Source: Pleodorina starrii
Lineage: Eukaryota > Chlorophyta > Chlorophyceae > Chlamydomonadales > Volvocaceae
Direction of reading: 5' to 3'
NCBI GenBank assembly: GCA_030267565.1
Contig: BRXU01000022.1
Coordinates: forward strand, 454,001 to 518,000
Length of the DNA: 64,000 nt
Part shown: positions 22,201 to 33,519 of the stretch, in pieces
Position numbering within the stretch: position 1 is the stretch's first letter
Layout: each line of letters opens with the position of its first letter
Program-made: the position numbers and the translations under genes
Notes under the pieces: generated by a model
Databases searched by the model: none
What the model saw: the letters and a program-made list of their open reading frames with translations, nothing else
What the model was told of the DNA's origin: nothing

Positions 22201-24895
22201 GCTAACGCCGTCTCCGTCTCCGCTGCGGTATTTTCTTTTCACCCCCCTCCCCTCCGATCAACAACGTCCGCAGTGGATTGTTGTTATATAAAGGAGCATA
22301 TCACTCCCTGACCCCTCCCCCTCCCCTTCCCTCCCCTCCCCTCCACCCCCCCGCACAGCGCTCTGGACCACATCCGCCAGCTGCCCTCCGTGGCCCCCCC
22401 CAACCGGGCCCGCATCGAGTTGCTGCAACAGAGGTGGCTGCAACCCTCCCTGGTGTTGCTGGATGTGGGCATGGCCACAGAGCTGTCGCCCACGGACCAG
22501 GTGGGGTGGGGATGGCGGGGTGTGTATGGGGCTGGGCGTGTGTGTTTGTGTGTGTTTGGGCGTGTGTGTATTGGGGTGTGTTTGGGCGTGTGTGTGTTGG
22601 GGTGTGTGTGTTTGGGCGTGTGTGTGTGTGTGTGTTTGGGCGTGTGTGTGTGTGTGTGTGTTTGGGCGTGTTTGGGTGTGTAGGGGTGTGTGTGTGTGTC
22701 TGGGCGTGTGTGTTTGGGGTGGGGTGGGGTACGCGGGTGTGGGTTGTTGTGTGTGCATGGAGGGAGGGAGGCGAGGGAGGGTTGGTAAGGAGGAAGCGGC
22801 CGAGATGAGACGAGCCTCAGCGACCCAGCAAGGGGAGCTCGGGGGGTTGGGGGAGAGGGACTCGGGGGGCTACGGTTGCGGTTGCGGGGGGGAGGGGGGG
22901 GAGGGGGGGATGTGAGTATGGATCGGTATCTGCACTACCCCCAATGCAGTATACCGGTACCCCATCACGACGCGACGCGGCGCGGAGCCCGGGCGTGGCG
23001 GCGGCCCTTCTGTCCACCCGCCCGCCCTCCCACGCCCTCCTACGCCCTTGTCGCCCGCCCTCCCCCCCCGCCGCGCACCCAAGGTCACCGCCTACCCGCC
23101 CCCCCCCACCCCCCACCTCCCACCCCAAACCCACCCCTCCACCCCACCCCACCCCCACCCCCCACCCCACCCCCCACCCGAACCCCCCCCCCAGGTCAAC
23201 ATGGTAGGTCTGTTCCGCTCCTTCGCTGCAATGGATGGCCGGGCTTGTGGAGACTGGACACTCAGATTCTCGGGTGGGTTTGGGGATTTGGGGGGGTGGC
23301 GTTGAAGGCTTTGAACGTTGTTTATAAGGTTGTTTATCAGGGTTGTTTATAAGGCCCATAAGAACGAAGTCTGGATGGTACCGTACCGCGGCACCCTCCT
23401 CCCCGCTCTTCGGAAGCTTCCGAAGCTCCCCATTGACTCCGTAGACTGCAATCTGTACTGCAATCTGTACTGCATTCCTTTGGTCAGCCCGCTGTCAGCC
23501 TCCGACGCGCCTCTGTCAGCTCTTTGTGAGCCCACCGGTATTGCCGCAGCTGCTTCGGGCAGTCCAAATACCGGTACTCCACCACCACCACCACCACCAC
23601 CACCACCACCACCACCCTCCCTCCCGCTCCTCTAGTCGACCTTCAAACTACTACAACGTCCGCAGGGCTTCTTGCTTCATATTTGCTTCATATTTCACTC
23701 TTCAAACCTCCCCCCCTCCCTCCCTCCCTGCCGCGCCCGCGCCCGCCCGCAGGCGACGCTCAGTCGTGTCCCGACCCGGAGGCCTTCCGCTCGGCGATGG
23801 AAGCCGCGTTCGATGAGCTGCATAAGATGGACCTTGCCGCGTCGGGGGGTGTGGGGGCGGAGGCGTGCTCCTTCAGGAATGGGGCGGAGGCGCTGGCGTC
23901 GGTGCTGGAGCTGGTGAGGCTGCACCAGGTAAGAGGGGGTGGGGTGGGGGAGGTTGGGGGGTGAGGGAGGGAGGGGAGGGAGCGAAGGAGGTGCATTTTC
24001 CTCTGGGGGAGGTGATGTGGAGTGGAAGGAGGTTGAGGGGGCCTGCGCACACATACACATACACGCACACGCACCCCTCTGCCCCACCCTAAAACCAACC
24101 CCATCCTACGATTCCTACCTCTACCCCCACCCCCCCCCACTCCCCCACTCCCCGCAGGTGAGCCTCCCCGGCCACATCTGTGCTGTGGTGGTTACCACAC
24201 TGGTTCTTGAGGGCTGGTCCAACAAACTGGACCCCGACCACTCGGTGTTGAGCCAGGTGGGGGGTTGGAGGGGGGGAGGGAGAGGAGGGGAGGGAGGGAG
24301 GGGGGGAGGGGTGTGTGTTTGGGGTTTGGGGAGGATTGGGAGCTATGACACATACACGGAACGGGAGGGAGGGGTCCGGAAAGGGTGTGTGTGGCGGGGG
24401 AAAGTTCGGTCGGTGGTGCACCCGGGAAGTGTGTGTGTGGGGGGGGGAGAAGGGCGGGGGAGGGCGGAGGGGGGGTTGAGACGGGAGACGGACGACGCCG
24501 GGCGCGGTACGACAGGACCACGCGGTAGGACAGGGCTGCCAGGTTGCGGGGGATGTGGCGCGGAAGAGGTGACAGCAGGATTACGGTACCGGGATTACGG
24601 TACCGGGATTACGGTACGGTACGGTACGGCATGGCCCCCCCCCTCCCCCCGCCGCACACACCCGCACATACACACCCGCACCCCTGTCAGCTGCAGTTGC
24701 CCATTATTGGCACTGTCCCCCACTATACGCTCTCAAACCCTCTCCCCCTCACCCTCACCCCCACCCTCACCCCCTCTCCCCCCCGCTCAGGTCCAGGCCA
24801 TGTTTGAGCCGGTCAACGTGCCCTGGTCGCACCGCATCACGCAGCTGGTAGACCGGGTGATGGAGGAGGAGGCAAACCACTTTGCGTTGGCGTGA
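17343..24895 (+). CDS. ABC1/ADCK2-type (UbiB family) atypical kinase-like protein
   Basis: Thirteen exons fit in phase: 17343-17371, 17515-18618, 18869-19104, 19563-19657, 19906-20068, 20374-20552, 20765-20964, 21346-21477, 22359-22500, 23195-23273, 23753-23928, 24158-24256 and 24791-24895, coding 912 residues. UbiB-family marks are present. They are the KxGQ-type GPAFIKWGQW (about 457-466), VASGSIGQIHRA in place of the usual Ala-rich loop, VAVKVRHPG (Lys about 553), HSDLHPGN (catalytic Asp about 691, Asn about 696), and LLDVGM for the DFG site (Asp about 748). The C-terminal VLEGWSNKLDP matches ADCK2 rather than COQ8A. A hydrophobic segment at about 418-437 may anchor it. The first 375 residues are low-complexity and could include an organelle targeting sequence. 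Family members support ubiquinone and lipid homeostasis in mitochondria or plastids. The donor after exon 7 (20964) is the least certain junction. An upstream AG/GC site would remove five residues and keep the phase. Confidence 0.85.
19159..19230 (+). repeat. GT/GA dinucleotide tract in an intron
   Basis: A (GT)n run followed by a (GA)n run lies in intron 3 of the kinase-like gene. Similar simple tracts fill most of its introns. Confidence 0.8.
19856..19900 (+). repeat. (ACCC)n tract at a 3' splice site
   Basis: About eleven ACCC tetramers end just before the acceptor at 19905 and serve as its pyrimidine-rich tract. Confidence 0.8.
22530..22735 (+). repeat. GTGTGTTTGGGC variable minisatellite in an intron
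   Basis: Degenerate units around GTGTGTTTGGGCGTG repeat through about 200 bp of intron 9 of the kinase-like gene. Confidence 0.75.
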
Positions 24896-25675
24896 GGGGA
24901 CGGGAGGGGGCCGGAGGGGCGGGGGGGCTTGGGGGCCGCGGGGCCGCAGCAAGGGAACCGAAGCGACGTCGGCGAACGGATACGGCGGGGGTTGGGGGCG
25001 GCTGGCTTGTCCGCCGCCGCCGAGAGTGGGGTGGGGTGGGGTGGGGCTCGGGCTGCGGCGACAGCAGCCTCCCTCTTCCCCGCAGCAAGGGCGGTGGAGG
25101 ACCGCCCGCCCCCTCACGTGGATAACCCCCCACCCCACCCCACCCCACCGCTGGTGGGTGCGAGTGGGCGGGGGGGGGCGGCTGGGTGTTGGATGAGCGT
25201 AGAACAGTCCGCGGCGACAGCAGACACCGTTTGTGCGCAGCGGAGCAGCTGCGGCGGGGGGAGGGCGGTTTTGGAAAGCAGTTTACAGCGTCGGTGTGGG
25301 CCTGCGGTGTGGTTCGGGGAGCATCGGGTGCTCTGCTGCTGCTTCCGAGCGGGGGGAGTATATCCACGGGGGTATAGGCCGGAGCCCGTAAACGGTCAAG
25401 GAACAGAAGAAGGGTGTGTCGTCTGCAAAAGAACAGCGAGGTAGGCTTGCAAGCAGCAGAGGACGTTGTATACAAAACGAGAGGGTGTAGCAAGTACGAG
25501 CCGAGCCGCCACGGTGTCGAGGCGCGACGACGACGACGCGAGGATTTATGGGAAGTGTAGGAAATTCGCTGAGGTTGCTGGGCGACGCGCTGCTGCGGCA
25601 GGAAAAGAGCAGGGGGAGGGCGATTGCTGCGGAGGTTTCAGATCCGGTGTGTGGTGTAATTCGTCAACGTTGACA
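24896..25675 (+). other. Probable 3' untranslated region of the kinase-like gene
   Basis: No domain-bearing frame is found between the stop codon and the TGTAA word at 25655. G- and C-rich runs (GTGGGGTGGGGTGGGG near 25030) are followed by sequence of more even composition. A second candidate exon was not found. Confidence 0.45.
25655..25659 (+). terminator. TGTAA polyadenylation signal
   Basis: TGTAA is the usual polyadenylation signal of chlamydomonadalean nuclear genes. This copy, 760 bp after the kinase-like stop codon, is the first good candidate on that strand. Confidence 0.45.
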
Positions 25676-27791
25676 CTCGAATCACAGGTGCACCCCTCAC
25701 AGGGCGCTACGCGTGGCGAGAACTTCAGGGTGTTACTTGCCCTGCCCTTAATAGCCTGGCCGCTGTCAAGGGCAGGACGAGGGCAGGATGACCCCGGCAA
25801 GCAGGCAGGCAGGCAGGCTTGGAATGGATTCCTGGAGTGGAATGGGAGTGAAATGATTCACAGGGCGTAGCGCGCAGTGTTTCGTACAGGAGTGTCGTAC
25901 CGTATCCGTACTGCAAACGTATCGTCACTGCTGGCTGGCTGGTTGGCCGGCGGGCTGGGTTGTTGCCGTACCCGGGGTATGATAGCGGCAATTGCCGGTA
26001 CCCCAGGCGTGTCCTGTTTAATGAGTTGTTGTCGTGTTCTTGTTCTTGTTGTGTTTCCTTTTTGTGACGCAATGTCGTCCGGGGCAACGGCGGGGCTGGT
26101 AGCGCTCGGCTGCTGCTGCAGCCGTGGGCAAAAGCCCTGCCCCATGAACGGCCGCCGCGGGACGGTTAGGACTCGCACACCCACCATCCCCACCATCAAC
26201 CCTCCAGGCCTGACCTCGCGGCATGGACCCCAAACACGGCGCGTGGAGGGCTGGGGGGGGGGGCCGGCCCCACACACACCAGTAACCCGGGGCCCTTTGC
26301 GGGAGCGGGCGCGGCTTCTGCCTACGAGCACCCCCCGCCGCGGCGGTTAGCAGTGAAGTCCGGAATCCGAACGGCTCGGCTGGAATCTGGAAACGCAATG
26401 TGACGTACGGTGCACATGCAGCGGCACATTGTTCTGTGGCTTTAGAAGGAACCAGTGGGAACCAAGCGTCCTTCGGCTGCTCTCGCCGCCATTTGTGTGT
26501 GTATGTGCTTGGGCCTCAGAACCGGAACCCGTTCCTCCTCGCCACCCCCCTTCCCCTTCCGCATGCATACCCCCCTTCCTCCCGCCTTCCCGGCCGCCTC
26601 TTCTTCGAAAGTCCCACCACCACAAATGCTCGCAACAAAACAAGTATGCCCCCCGACGAGCCCCTAGTCAATAACGGATCGATATACCGTATGCGATCCA
26701 AACGAGCACAGCCCCGAAAGCTGCTGATGGTGTTCAAATCCGAGCCGCTATGCGTTGTGTTGAGTACCATCGCTCCTGACGTCCTGAGTACCATCGCTCT
26801 TGGCCCCCGCGATGGGGGGGCCGGTGGGTGAAGGCCCAGGCCCTGGTCAGTGCAACAGGGCGGCGCTGGTGTGACGGCGGCGAGGAGAGCACCGCTGCCG
26901 GCGGTGGCGAGCGGGGACTGGGGCCCCAAGGCCGAGTAAGCCCGCGACCCGGCGATGAGCTTGGCCCTCGCAACCACCAGTCACCCAGCCAGCCAGCCGG
27001 CTAGTCAGTCACTCAGTCAGTCAGTCAGTCAGTCAGGTACGGGCAGGTCATGAGCACGGGGGTTGGGCCGCCCGCGCAGCTGCGGTCTCCGCACACGCTC
27101 ACGTGATGCAGATGATGCTGGTGGCCAGCCGCCGCGGCGCCACGTCGCCGAGCCCCGGGCGGGTCGTCGTCCACCGCCGAGCCGTCCGGGCGGCGCCGCC
27201 CCCCACCCGAACTTCAGCGCCTGGAGGGCGGAGGCGGCATCGCAATAACCGCAGGGGGGATGACGTCGGGCAAGTCGGACGGACCACAGCGAGGGTTCGG
27301 GGGACGGCAGCGAGCCGCATCAGCCGAAAGGCGCTGCGTCCCTCCGGGCGGAGGCAGGACCTGCTCCCGTGTCGCAGTTACCGTAACCCCCCGGGGCGTG
27401 CGCCCCCTTGCGCGAGATGGCGATGGGGTGGCGCAATGGCGTGCTGTGTGGGTGCGGCGGCGCCCGGCACCCTCGGTGGCGGTCGGCGGCCGACGCGTTG
27501 TCGCACTTGTCAGCGGAAAGGACCGACCGGTGTGACGTGTCCGCTCCCACCCGGGGTACCCGGAGTACCCGGTACCGGGCGAGCCGCGCCGCATATCCGT
27601 GCGCCGGTTGCACCGCGCGTGGTGAGGCCCCCCAGATGCGTCTCAGTCCCTCCCACCCGAGAAAAGCGCGCGTGGTTGACCCTTCCCCGCAGGTAGCCCT
27701 TTCCTCCTCCCGCCCCTCCCCTTGACGCCATGCAGGCACCCACCTGCCGTGTGCCCCCCTCCCTTGCAGGCTGCCGCCGCCGCCGCCTGCG
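25676..27791. other. Intergenic DNA with simple repeats, no gene seen
   Basis: Frames here are short and have no recognisable domain. Simple repeats include (GGCA)n at about 25800-25818 and (TCAG)n at about 27005-27036. The 3' end of VMA21 should lie in the last few hundred bases, but no TGTAA on the minus strand was seen. Confidence 0.4.
27004..27036 (+). repeat. (TCAG)n microsatellite
   Basis: Seven to eight tandem TCAG units lie in intergenic DNA. Confidence 0.8.
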
Positions 27792-28401
27792 TCAGTCGTT
27801 CTTTTTGGCCGTCGCCCGCGTCGCGGCGTTCGGGGAGTCATCCGTCACCTCCCTGAACGCCACGAAAATAAACGACCCAACGACCTGTGAGGGCCGGGGC
27901 CGCGGGGGAGGGTGGGGAGGCCCACGAGCGTTGGCGGGCAGGGGTAAGAAGCGTTGCCAGGCTCCGAGACCGCCGTGGCCGCGGGCCGCGCAACCCACCA
28001 AGTTGACGCCGAGCACAGCCAGGATAGCGCTCGCCACTGCGCGGTTCTCGGGCGCTGGGATGCCGATGGTGAGGGCGTACATCTCTGCGTGGGTGCCGAG
28101 GAGGGCGCGCATTGTCAAGGGTCCCTAGGGTCCTAGACGACCGTGACATCGAACGTGTTGCGTGTATCTTACTATCGAAATAACCTTCGTAAGAGCCAAA
28201 GTATAGTATGAACGGGCACGTAACCTGCGAAGCGGAAACGAATGTTCAGAACAATGCTGGACCTACGCCGAAACACTAGAGTTTCTTATGATGTACCATG
28301 AGCGCTGAGAAGATCAGGATTGTGATTAGAGCCCGGCCCGCTCCAGCTGGAAACTGTTGCGTCGGAGCGGCCTTTGCCGCTGCTGCCGTCTTTGGGGCCA
28401 T
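27792..28401 (-). CDS. VMA21: VMA21-like V-ATPase assembly factor, 107 residues
   Basis: Three exons on the minus strand join in phase 0: 28297-28401, 27999-28124 and 27792-27884. The 107-residue product has an N-terminal tail (MAPKTAAAAKAAPTQQF), a first membrane segment (ALITILIFSALM and on), a loop ending PAPENRAV, a second membrane segment (AILAVLGVNLVVGSFIFVAF) and a short cytosolic tail. This is the two-TM architecture of VMA21, the ER chaperone that assembles the V-ATPase Vo sector. The spacing between the SALM motif and the second membrane segment equals that of animal VMA21. The tail ends KKND, a KKxx ER-retrieval signal, as in yeast Vma21 (also dilysine). An alternative acceptor at 28083 would drop 14 loop residues and keep the frame. 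A DNA transposon sits 141 bp upstream of the start. Confidence 0.8.
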
Positions 28402-28691
28402 GTTGACAACGATTACAATTTCAAGATAACAGTCTCGTAAAAGTGACTGCGTATGTTCCGTTCTCTGTACCCTGTTTGACCTGGTTTCGGAGGTGCACTG
28501 TTTTACGACATGACGCTGTCAGAGAACGGCCCCCTGAACGCCCAGAGGGTACTCACGGGGGTCGGATTCCTGGAAGGGTGGTGTCACGGGTTACTTGGTA
28601 CTGACTTAATCAATAAATCAATTTGAAGATAAATTTCTTCTTGTTTTGTAACGGGTAGCTCGTGGCGTTCAACGGATACCCGCGACCGAGT

Positions 28692-28732
28692 CTAGGATTC
28701 TTCCGACCGAGTCTAGGATTCTTCCGACCGGG
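28692..28732 (+). repeat. Left subterminal repeats of the DNA transposon
   Basis: Two tandem copies of TAGGATTCTTCCGACCG lie 150 bp inside the left end. They are possible transposase-binding sites (inference). Confidence 0.8.
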
Positions 28733-30220
28733 TACCGGAGAAACGTCGCCGCCTAACGGTTTCTTGCAGCAGGGCTTTGGATACTCCAAAGCTTAGATAG
28801 GAATGATATTAGCGGCTTTCGGTTTCGCAGGTACAGGTAGCGGTTGGTCAACGCAGGGGAACCCCGCTACCGTTGTTGGTTATATTTTGGTTGGCCAATC
28901 AACTCCCTTTGCGACCTTCCCCTCGATGCCCACGCAACCCAAGCACTTGTTACTGCCTCCGGACACTAGCATACAAGTCGCTGGGCTTCCTCGGCAAATG
29001 GGCCCAGATGGGCCCACGAGTTGGCGCCCGGAATACTGCCCACGACCCCAAACACATCGACAAATCGGTCCACGCACCCTGGGCCCCATGCACACTACCA
29101 CGCTTCCATGCGGATTCTGGATACTGGCCCCCCCTTGCAGTTGCTCCGCATACTGCGCTATGCTGTCCTTGCTGCCCTCGGTGAAATCTATGTCGAGCTC
29201 GACGGCGAGCACCGTCGCTAGGTCGCGCATAAAGCCCAAATACATAAGCTCTTCTATTTGCGATGACGATACCGCCCAGGAAAGTGTGTGAGATGGCAAA
29301 TGACGGGGACGCACCATTGGTTTGCTACGCGGAAGTCGCAAGCGCAACCGCCTGGGCCTGGACAAGTTGCTCGTCCTTATTAATCTCAATCCATACGCGC
29401 ATCCGCGGGCCATTCTAGCAGGACACCGGCGCCAGCGGAAACTGAACTGGAGTATTGGTGCAGCTTCCCTTAGAGGGTCCTTCCATTGACCAGCGGCTAA
29501 TAAGAGTCGTAAGCCGACTATAATAATTCCATGATTTTACTTTCCATTGGACCCAGCTATCCCATTTTCCCATACACAACTTTTATCTGTCGTACCAATC
29601 GTAATCCATTGCTCACTTTGAAGCTGATGAGTATATGCGAGGTCGACCACTGTGACATAGCCGGGAGCATGTATAGGATTCCTTAGCGAGGGATATGCAA
29701 AATTCCCTTCCCATTGGCCGTCCGCGCGTCCGGCAACGTCTCGCACGTGGCCCTTCGCGCTGCTAAAATCAAGTACACGCAATGATTTGCATATATGGTG
29801 AAAGAAATTTCATGAAAGGGGGTGCGGCGGACTCGGCCGGACCTAAGGAAAATTTACGACCAGACCCGCAATTAGGCTTGAGTATCAATATAAAGAGCAC
29901 AATACGGTAAAGACCTGTATTCCCCACTAAACATTGTGACTGAACAAATCTCGGATGCTTGTAGCTTGGTGCAAGCTTGAGCGAACCAATGGCTCGCAAC
30001 AAAAAAAATTCGGGACAGAAAATACTGCTGGCAGCATTGAAAAGAATGACAGCCTCTTTATAAATGTCGCTGTTGCAGTGTAGCCGTGCTGCCGGTAGAG
30101 CCAGCGGAAGAAGTCGTTGCGGTCAAAGAAACAAAATCCGTTATCAAGCTCCTCCAATAGAAATCTGTGGCCTTACAATCGAGAACACGAACTGAGGAAA
30201 CGAATGCGCGACGCCAGTGA

Positions 30221-30334
30221 TAGGATTCTTCCGACCGGGTCAGGACCGGGTATAGGATTCTTCCGACCGAGGTTAGGATTCTTCCGACCGAGGTTAGGAT
30301 TCTTCCGACCGAGGTTCGGATTCTTCCGACCGGC
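30221..30334 (+). repeat. Right subterminal repeats of the DNA transposon
   Basis: Five copies of TAGGATTCTTCCGACCG, most separated by AGGT, lie 180 bp inside the right end. They have the same orientation as the left set, not inverted. Confidence 0.85.
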
Positions 30335-30517
30335 CATAGGATTACCCTCACCCGAATTCAGAATGATCGATACAAGTATCCAATTCTCAATGCCCCGAAA
30401 CGGATACTTGACCATACCAAACCGTTACGCAAAATAGTTTTTCCGTTACATGTCGCCGTGACACGGCCCGTGTATCGGATACCCGAAATCGACCCCCGTG
30501 AGTACCCTCTGGAACGC

Positions 30518-31410
30518 CTCGTCCCGCAGGCATCGATCCCGCTCTTCGCCGACGCACCGTGTGCATGTGGCTGCCATGCGCAGGGCAGCACCCCCACGCC
30601 TTGATTAACAGTTGAATGAAGCGGACCGTTTTTCAGTGGATTCAAAAAATCGCCGGTGCGTACGTACCGACCTGACACTGCTGCGGCCGAAGCCCAAATC
30701 GCGGGAAGCGGGCCCAAGAGACCAGAGACTCGACCCGGTACAGCCAAACTTATGGGCAACCCCCATTCCCCAGGTAGCAAGTAGTACCCACAGCAGAGGG
30801 TTAAAAACCACTCGAAGGAGGGAATGAGCCGGCCAGCACACCACTACCGGTAGCTGTCTTGACTGTCTTGACTGTCTTGAACTGCAGGGCACCATAGCTA
30901 CGAGGAGGGGAAGCTCGAATTAACACACACACCCTCACGGGTGGCCCGGGAGAATTCGACGGCCACGCCCACCACGAGCAACGGAAACTCGTTCTGTTCT
31001 CTACCTCGACCAGGAATGAAGGCGGCGGGGCAGACCCAAACAATGTCCACCCGCGCACCACACCACCCCAGACGCGCGGTGCCTCGGTCCCCACGGGAAT
31101 CCAGCTGCCCTCCCCCCCCCCCACACACACACACGTCAGCTGATCCCCAACTACCCAGAGAATGGGATGACGGGACCCCAGGGTGTACCAGCCACGGCAT
31201 AGCGCCCTCAACGCTGTGAAACCATGAACGAAGCCGGCCCCAGACATCGGACGCCGCCCTCCGGAAAACGGCTTGCTCCTCCAGACTCTTGCATGGCGGC
31301 CCCTGTGCCCGACATCTCCGGGCGCCTCCGGGCCGATGCCATGAAACTACACTGCAGTTGCAAACTCTTACCGCCGCCCGTGCTCGCTCCATGGCAGACA
31401 ACACAGCAAT
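30518..31410. other. No gene recognised
   Basis: Between the DNA transposon and the recombinase element I see only short frames without domains (for example minus 30898-31404) and a triplicated GACTGTCTT word near 30855-30880. Confidence 0.35.
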
Positions 31411-33519
31411 GAGGATTACAGAAGTGCCCGGCCCACCGTTGAACAGTTAAAGGAGGGGCAGGGCTCCTCTCTGGGTCTCTGCCCTGAGGAGGGGCGATGC
31501 GAGTACGACGTACGAAATTGGCGCGAACGGGGAGCTTCGGAAACAGCATCAGGACCGTTGATGACAGGCTCAACTGCTTAAACGACACTCCTTCCAACCG
31601 TACATGACTAACGTGGTTGGGCGACACCGTCCAGGGCACGATCTTGCCGCCAGCCAACTGGTTTAGTTATCCTTTGTACCAGCGCCAGTTGCCCTCCGAA
31701 TCTGGTAGGGGCGAGGGTACTTCTCTCGTCTGTGTCTCCTGAAGTACGCTCCGATATCCTTGACCCTCCTGCTGTAAAATGCAGGTTTGGATGGCCCCCA
31801 CCGGCCCGACCGGGCCGGGTGCGAGTTCTGTGGTTGCGCCCCCAGCACTCGGTGTAGGGCTGCCTCCGCTCTCCGCGGCCGCCGGTCAGGTGAGTCATTT
31901 ACTGGTTCCGGACTGAACGTTGAGGTCGAACAATCTGCCCTTCTCCTGCACCTATGACCCGCGCCTGCCTTCGTCGCTTTGTATCCTGCCCGCAGGCATC
32001 TGCCCCGCCTTCGTTAGCGGGGCTGCGCCTGGCCGACTCCGCTCACCCGCTGGAGGGGCTTGTGGTGCCCGTCCCGCCCCAGCGCCTGCAAACCTACATG
32101 GTTGAAGGCCTGGCTTCCGTGCGCGGGGTACAGGCCTGCGCCTACGCTGCCAGCACCCGCGAGAAGATGGAGCGCGCGCTGCAGAGCTTCAGTCTCTAGC
32201 TGCGGCAGTGGGGCGGTGGCCGCCAGCTGATGGACTGCACTCCCGAGCAGGTGCTGGTGTACATGGAGCAGCACTGGACCGCCGCTCATCCGGGTCGCAA
32301 CGCCACCGGCCGGCCCAGCCCCAGCGCCATCCTTTCCGAGCTGTCGTTCCTGTCGACCCAGTTCGACCTCCTGGGTCGCCGTGGCGTGTACGATCCCCAG
32401 ACGGGGAAGGGCAACCCCTGCCTCTCCAGCGACGTCACTGTCTATCGCCGCGGTTACCAGCGGCAGTCGGGCAATGCGGGCTACCAGGAGCGCTCCGCCG
32501 TGCCGCTGACCCTGGCCAAGTACCGCCGGCTGGTGATGCACCTATACATCAGCGCCGGGGCCGCTGACGGGCTCGCGCGGTTGGTGCTGTTGCGCGACCT
32601 GTTGTGCTTTCAGTACATGTGGCTGACCACCACCCGGGGTCACGACTGCGGGCGGCTTTCCCTTGGGGACTTCCGCGACCCGAGGGATGTGGGGCGTCCG
32701 TACGGCAGTTTCCCTTTGGCGGAGCTGAAGCCTTGGGAGGCGTACCCGGCGGGGTACACCCTGGTCGTCTCTCAGCTCGGTACCAAGACTTACCAGGGGC
32801 GGCGGGCCCCGCCCGTGCGCCTGGCGCCCGTCGAGGAGGTGGGCTTCTGCTTCGTGCGGACGCTGGCGCAGTACCTGGGGTTCTGCCGGCGGGGCGGGTG
32901 GCCCGTGCAGAGCTACCTGTTCCGCCCCTTGGAGCCCAACCAGTCGGGCTTCTCTGAGCGGCCGCTTGGGAGCGCGGCGCTGTCCGCCCGGCTGCGGCTC
33001 CACCTGCAGGGCGCCGGCCTGTACGAGGGGGAGACCTGCCACAGCTTCCGTCGCGGGGCGCTGCAGCACGCGCGCTCGGAGGGCATGCCCACGGCCGGCC
33101 TCCTGGAGCTCGGGCAGATGCGGTCACTCGGCACACTCCAGCGATACCTGGACCCGACTCGGCATGTGGCGCCCGGGTCCGTCCCTCGGTGATCCGCTCG
33201 GCGGGTTGTTTCTCCGGAGTCGCGGAGCTGCCCCGCCGGGGGTGCCGTGCCGCCGTCGTGGTCGTGTCGTGTATTTGTCCTGTCCGTTGTGCCCGTCGGG
33301 TGGGTGGGTGGCAAATGTTGACGCCGTTGACAAGAGGTCGCCTTCTCTTACTTTTCCTGTATGTCGGCTATGGCTATAACGACTGAGAGGAAGGGTTATT
33401 GCGGCGACTGCTTACAGTTGTTATCTCCGGGGCTTCCCCACTCGCGCCAACTCCGTACGTCGTACTTGCGTCCTCCCCTTCAACTGTCCAACGATGGGCC
33501 GAGCATTTCTGTAATCCTC
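31411..33519 (+). mobile_element. Tyrosine-recombinase element with inverted terminal repeats (DIRS/Kangaroo-like)
   Basis: A block at 31411-31547 (GGATTACAGAAGTG to GGAGCTTCGGAAAC) returns in inverted orientation at 33428-33519. Between them lies a tyrosine-recombinase frame. A third, same-sense copy of the block occurs at 37655-37766 beside a reverse transcriptase/RNase H region. This suggests that all three are termini of one DIRS-type family, which uses recombinase instead of integrase and has inverted or split repeats. The copies have diverged, and the left block has an insert near 31455-31490. Confidence 0.65.
31954..33192 (+). pseudogene. Tyrosine recombinase with one in-frame TAG
   Basis: One frame runs from 31954 to 33192 and is broken only by a TAG at 32197-32199. 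It encodes about 412 residues. The C-terminal half has the marks of a tyrosine recombinase: an Arg-bearing helix near 32620-32660 (TTTRGHDCGRLSLGDF), HSFRR with His at 33040-33042 and Arg at 33049-33051, and a terminal YLDPTRH with the likely nucleophile Tyr at 33145-33147. The final LGTLQRYLDP pattern is that of DIRS/Kangaroo-type retroelement recombinases, which insert circular cDNA. The catalytic half is otherwise uninterrupted, so decay looks recent, or the stop may be read through (inference). A related fragment on the other strand lies at 37771-38102. Confidence 0.75.

Larger units (their letters stand above)
28542..30512. mobile_element. 1,971-bp DNA transposon with 23-bp TIRs and 5-bp target duplication
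   Basis: The ends carry a 23-bp perfect inverted repeat, starting CCAGAGGGTACTCACGGGGG at 28542-28564 and reversed at 30490-30512. It is flanked on both sides by AACGC (28537-28541 and 30513-30517), a direct target-site duplication. Inside each end are direct subterminal repeats of TAGGATTCTTCCGACCG: two copies on the left, five on the right. Composition is clearly more AT-rich than the host. The longest internal frame (28880-29413, minus) has a stretch reading SSSQIEELMYLGFMRDLATV but no transposase signature that I can see, so the copy is probably non-autonomous. The superfamily is not assigned. A 5-bp duplication fits several groups. Confidence 0.8.

Noticed and set aside
30605..30895. Candidate first membrane exon of VMA21
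   Set aside because: A better exon with ATG, correct phase and the SALM motif was found at 28297-28401, so a distant exon is not needed.
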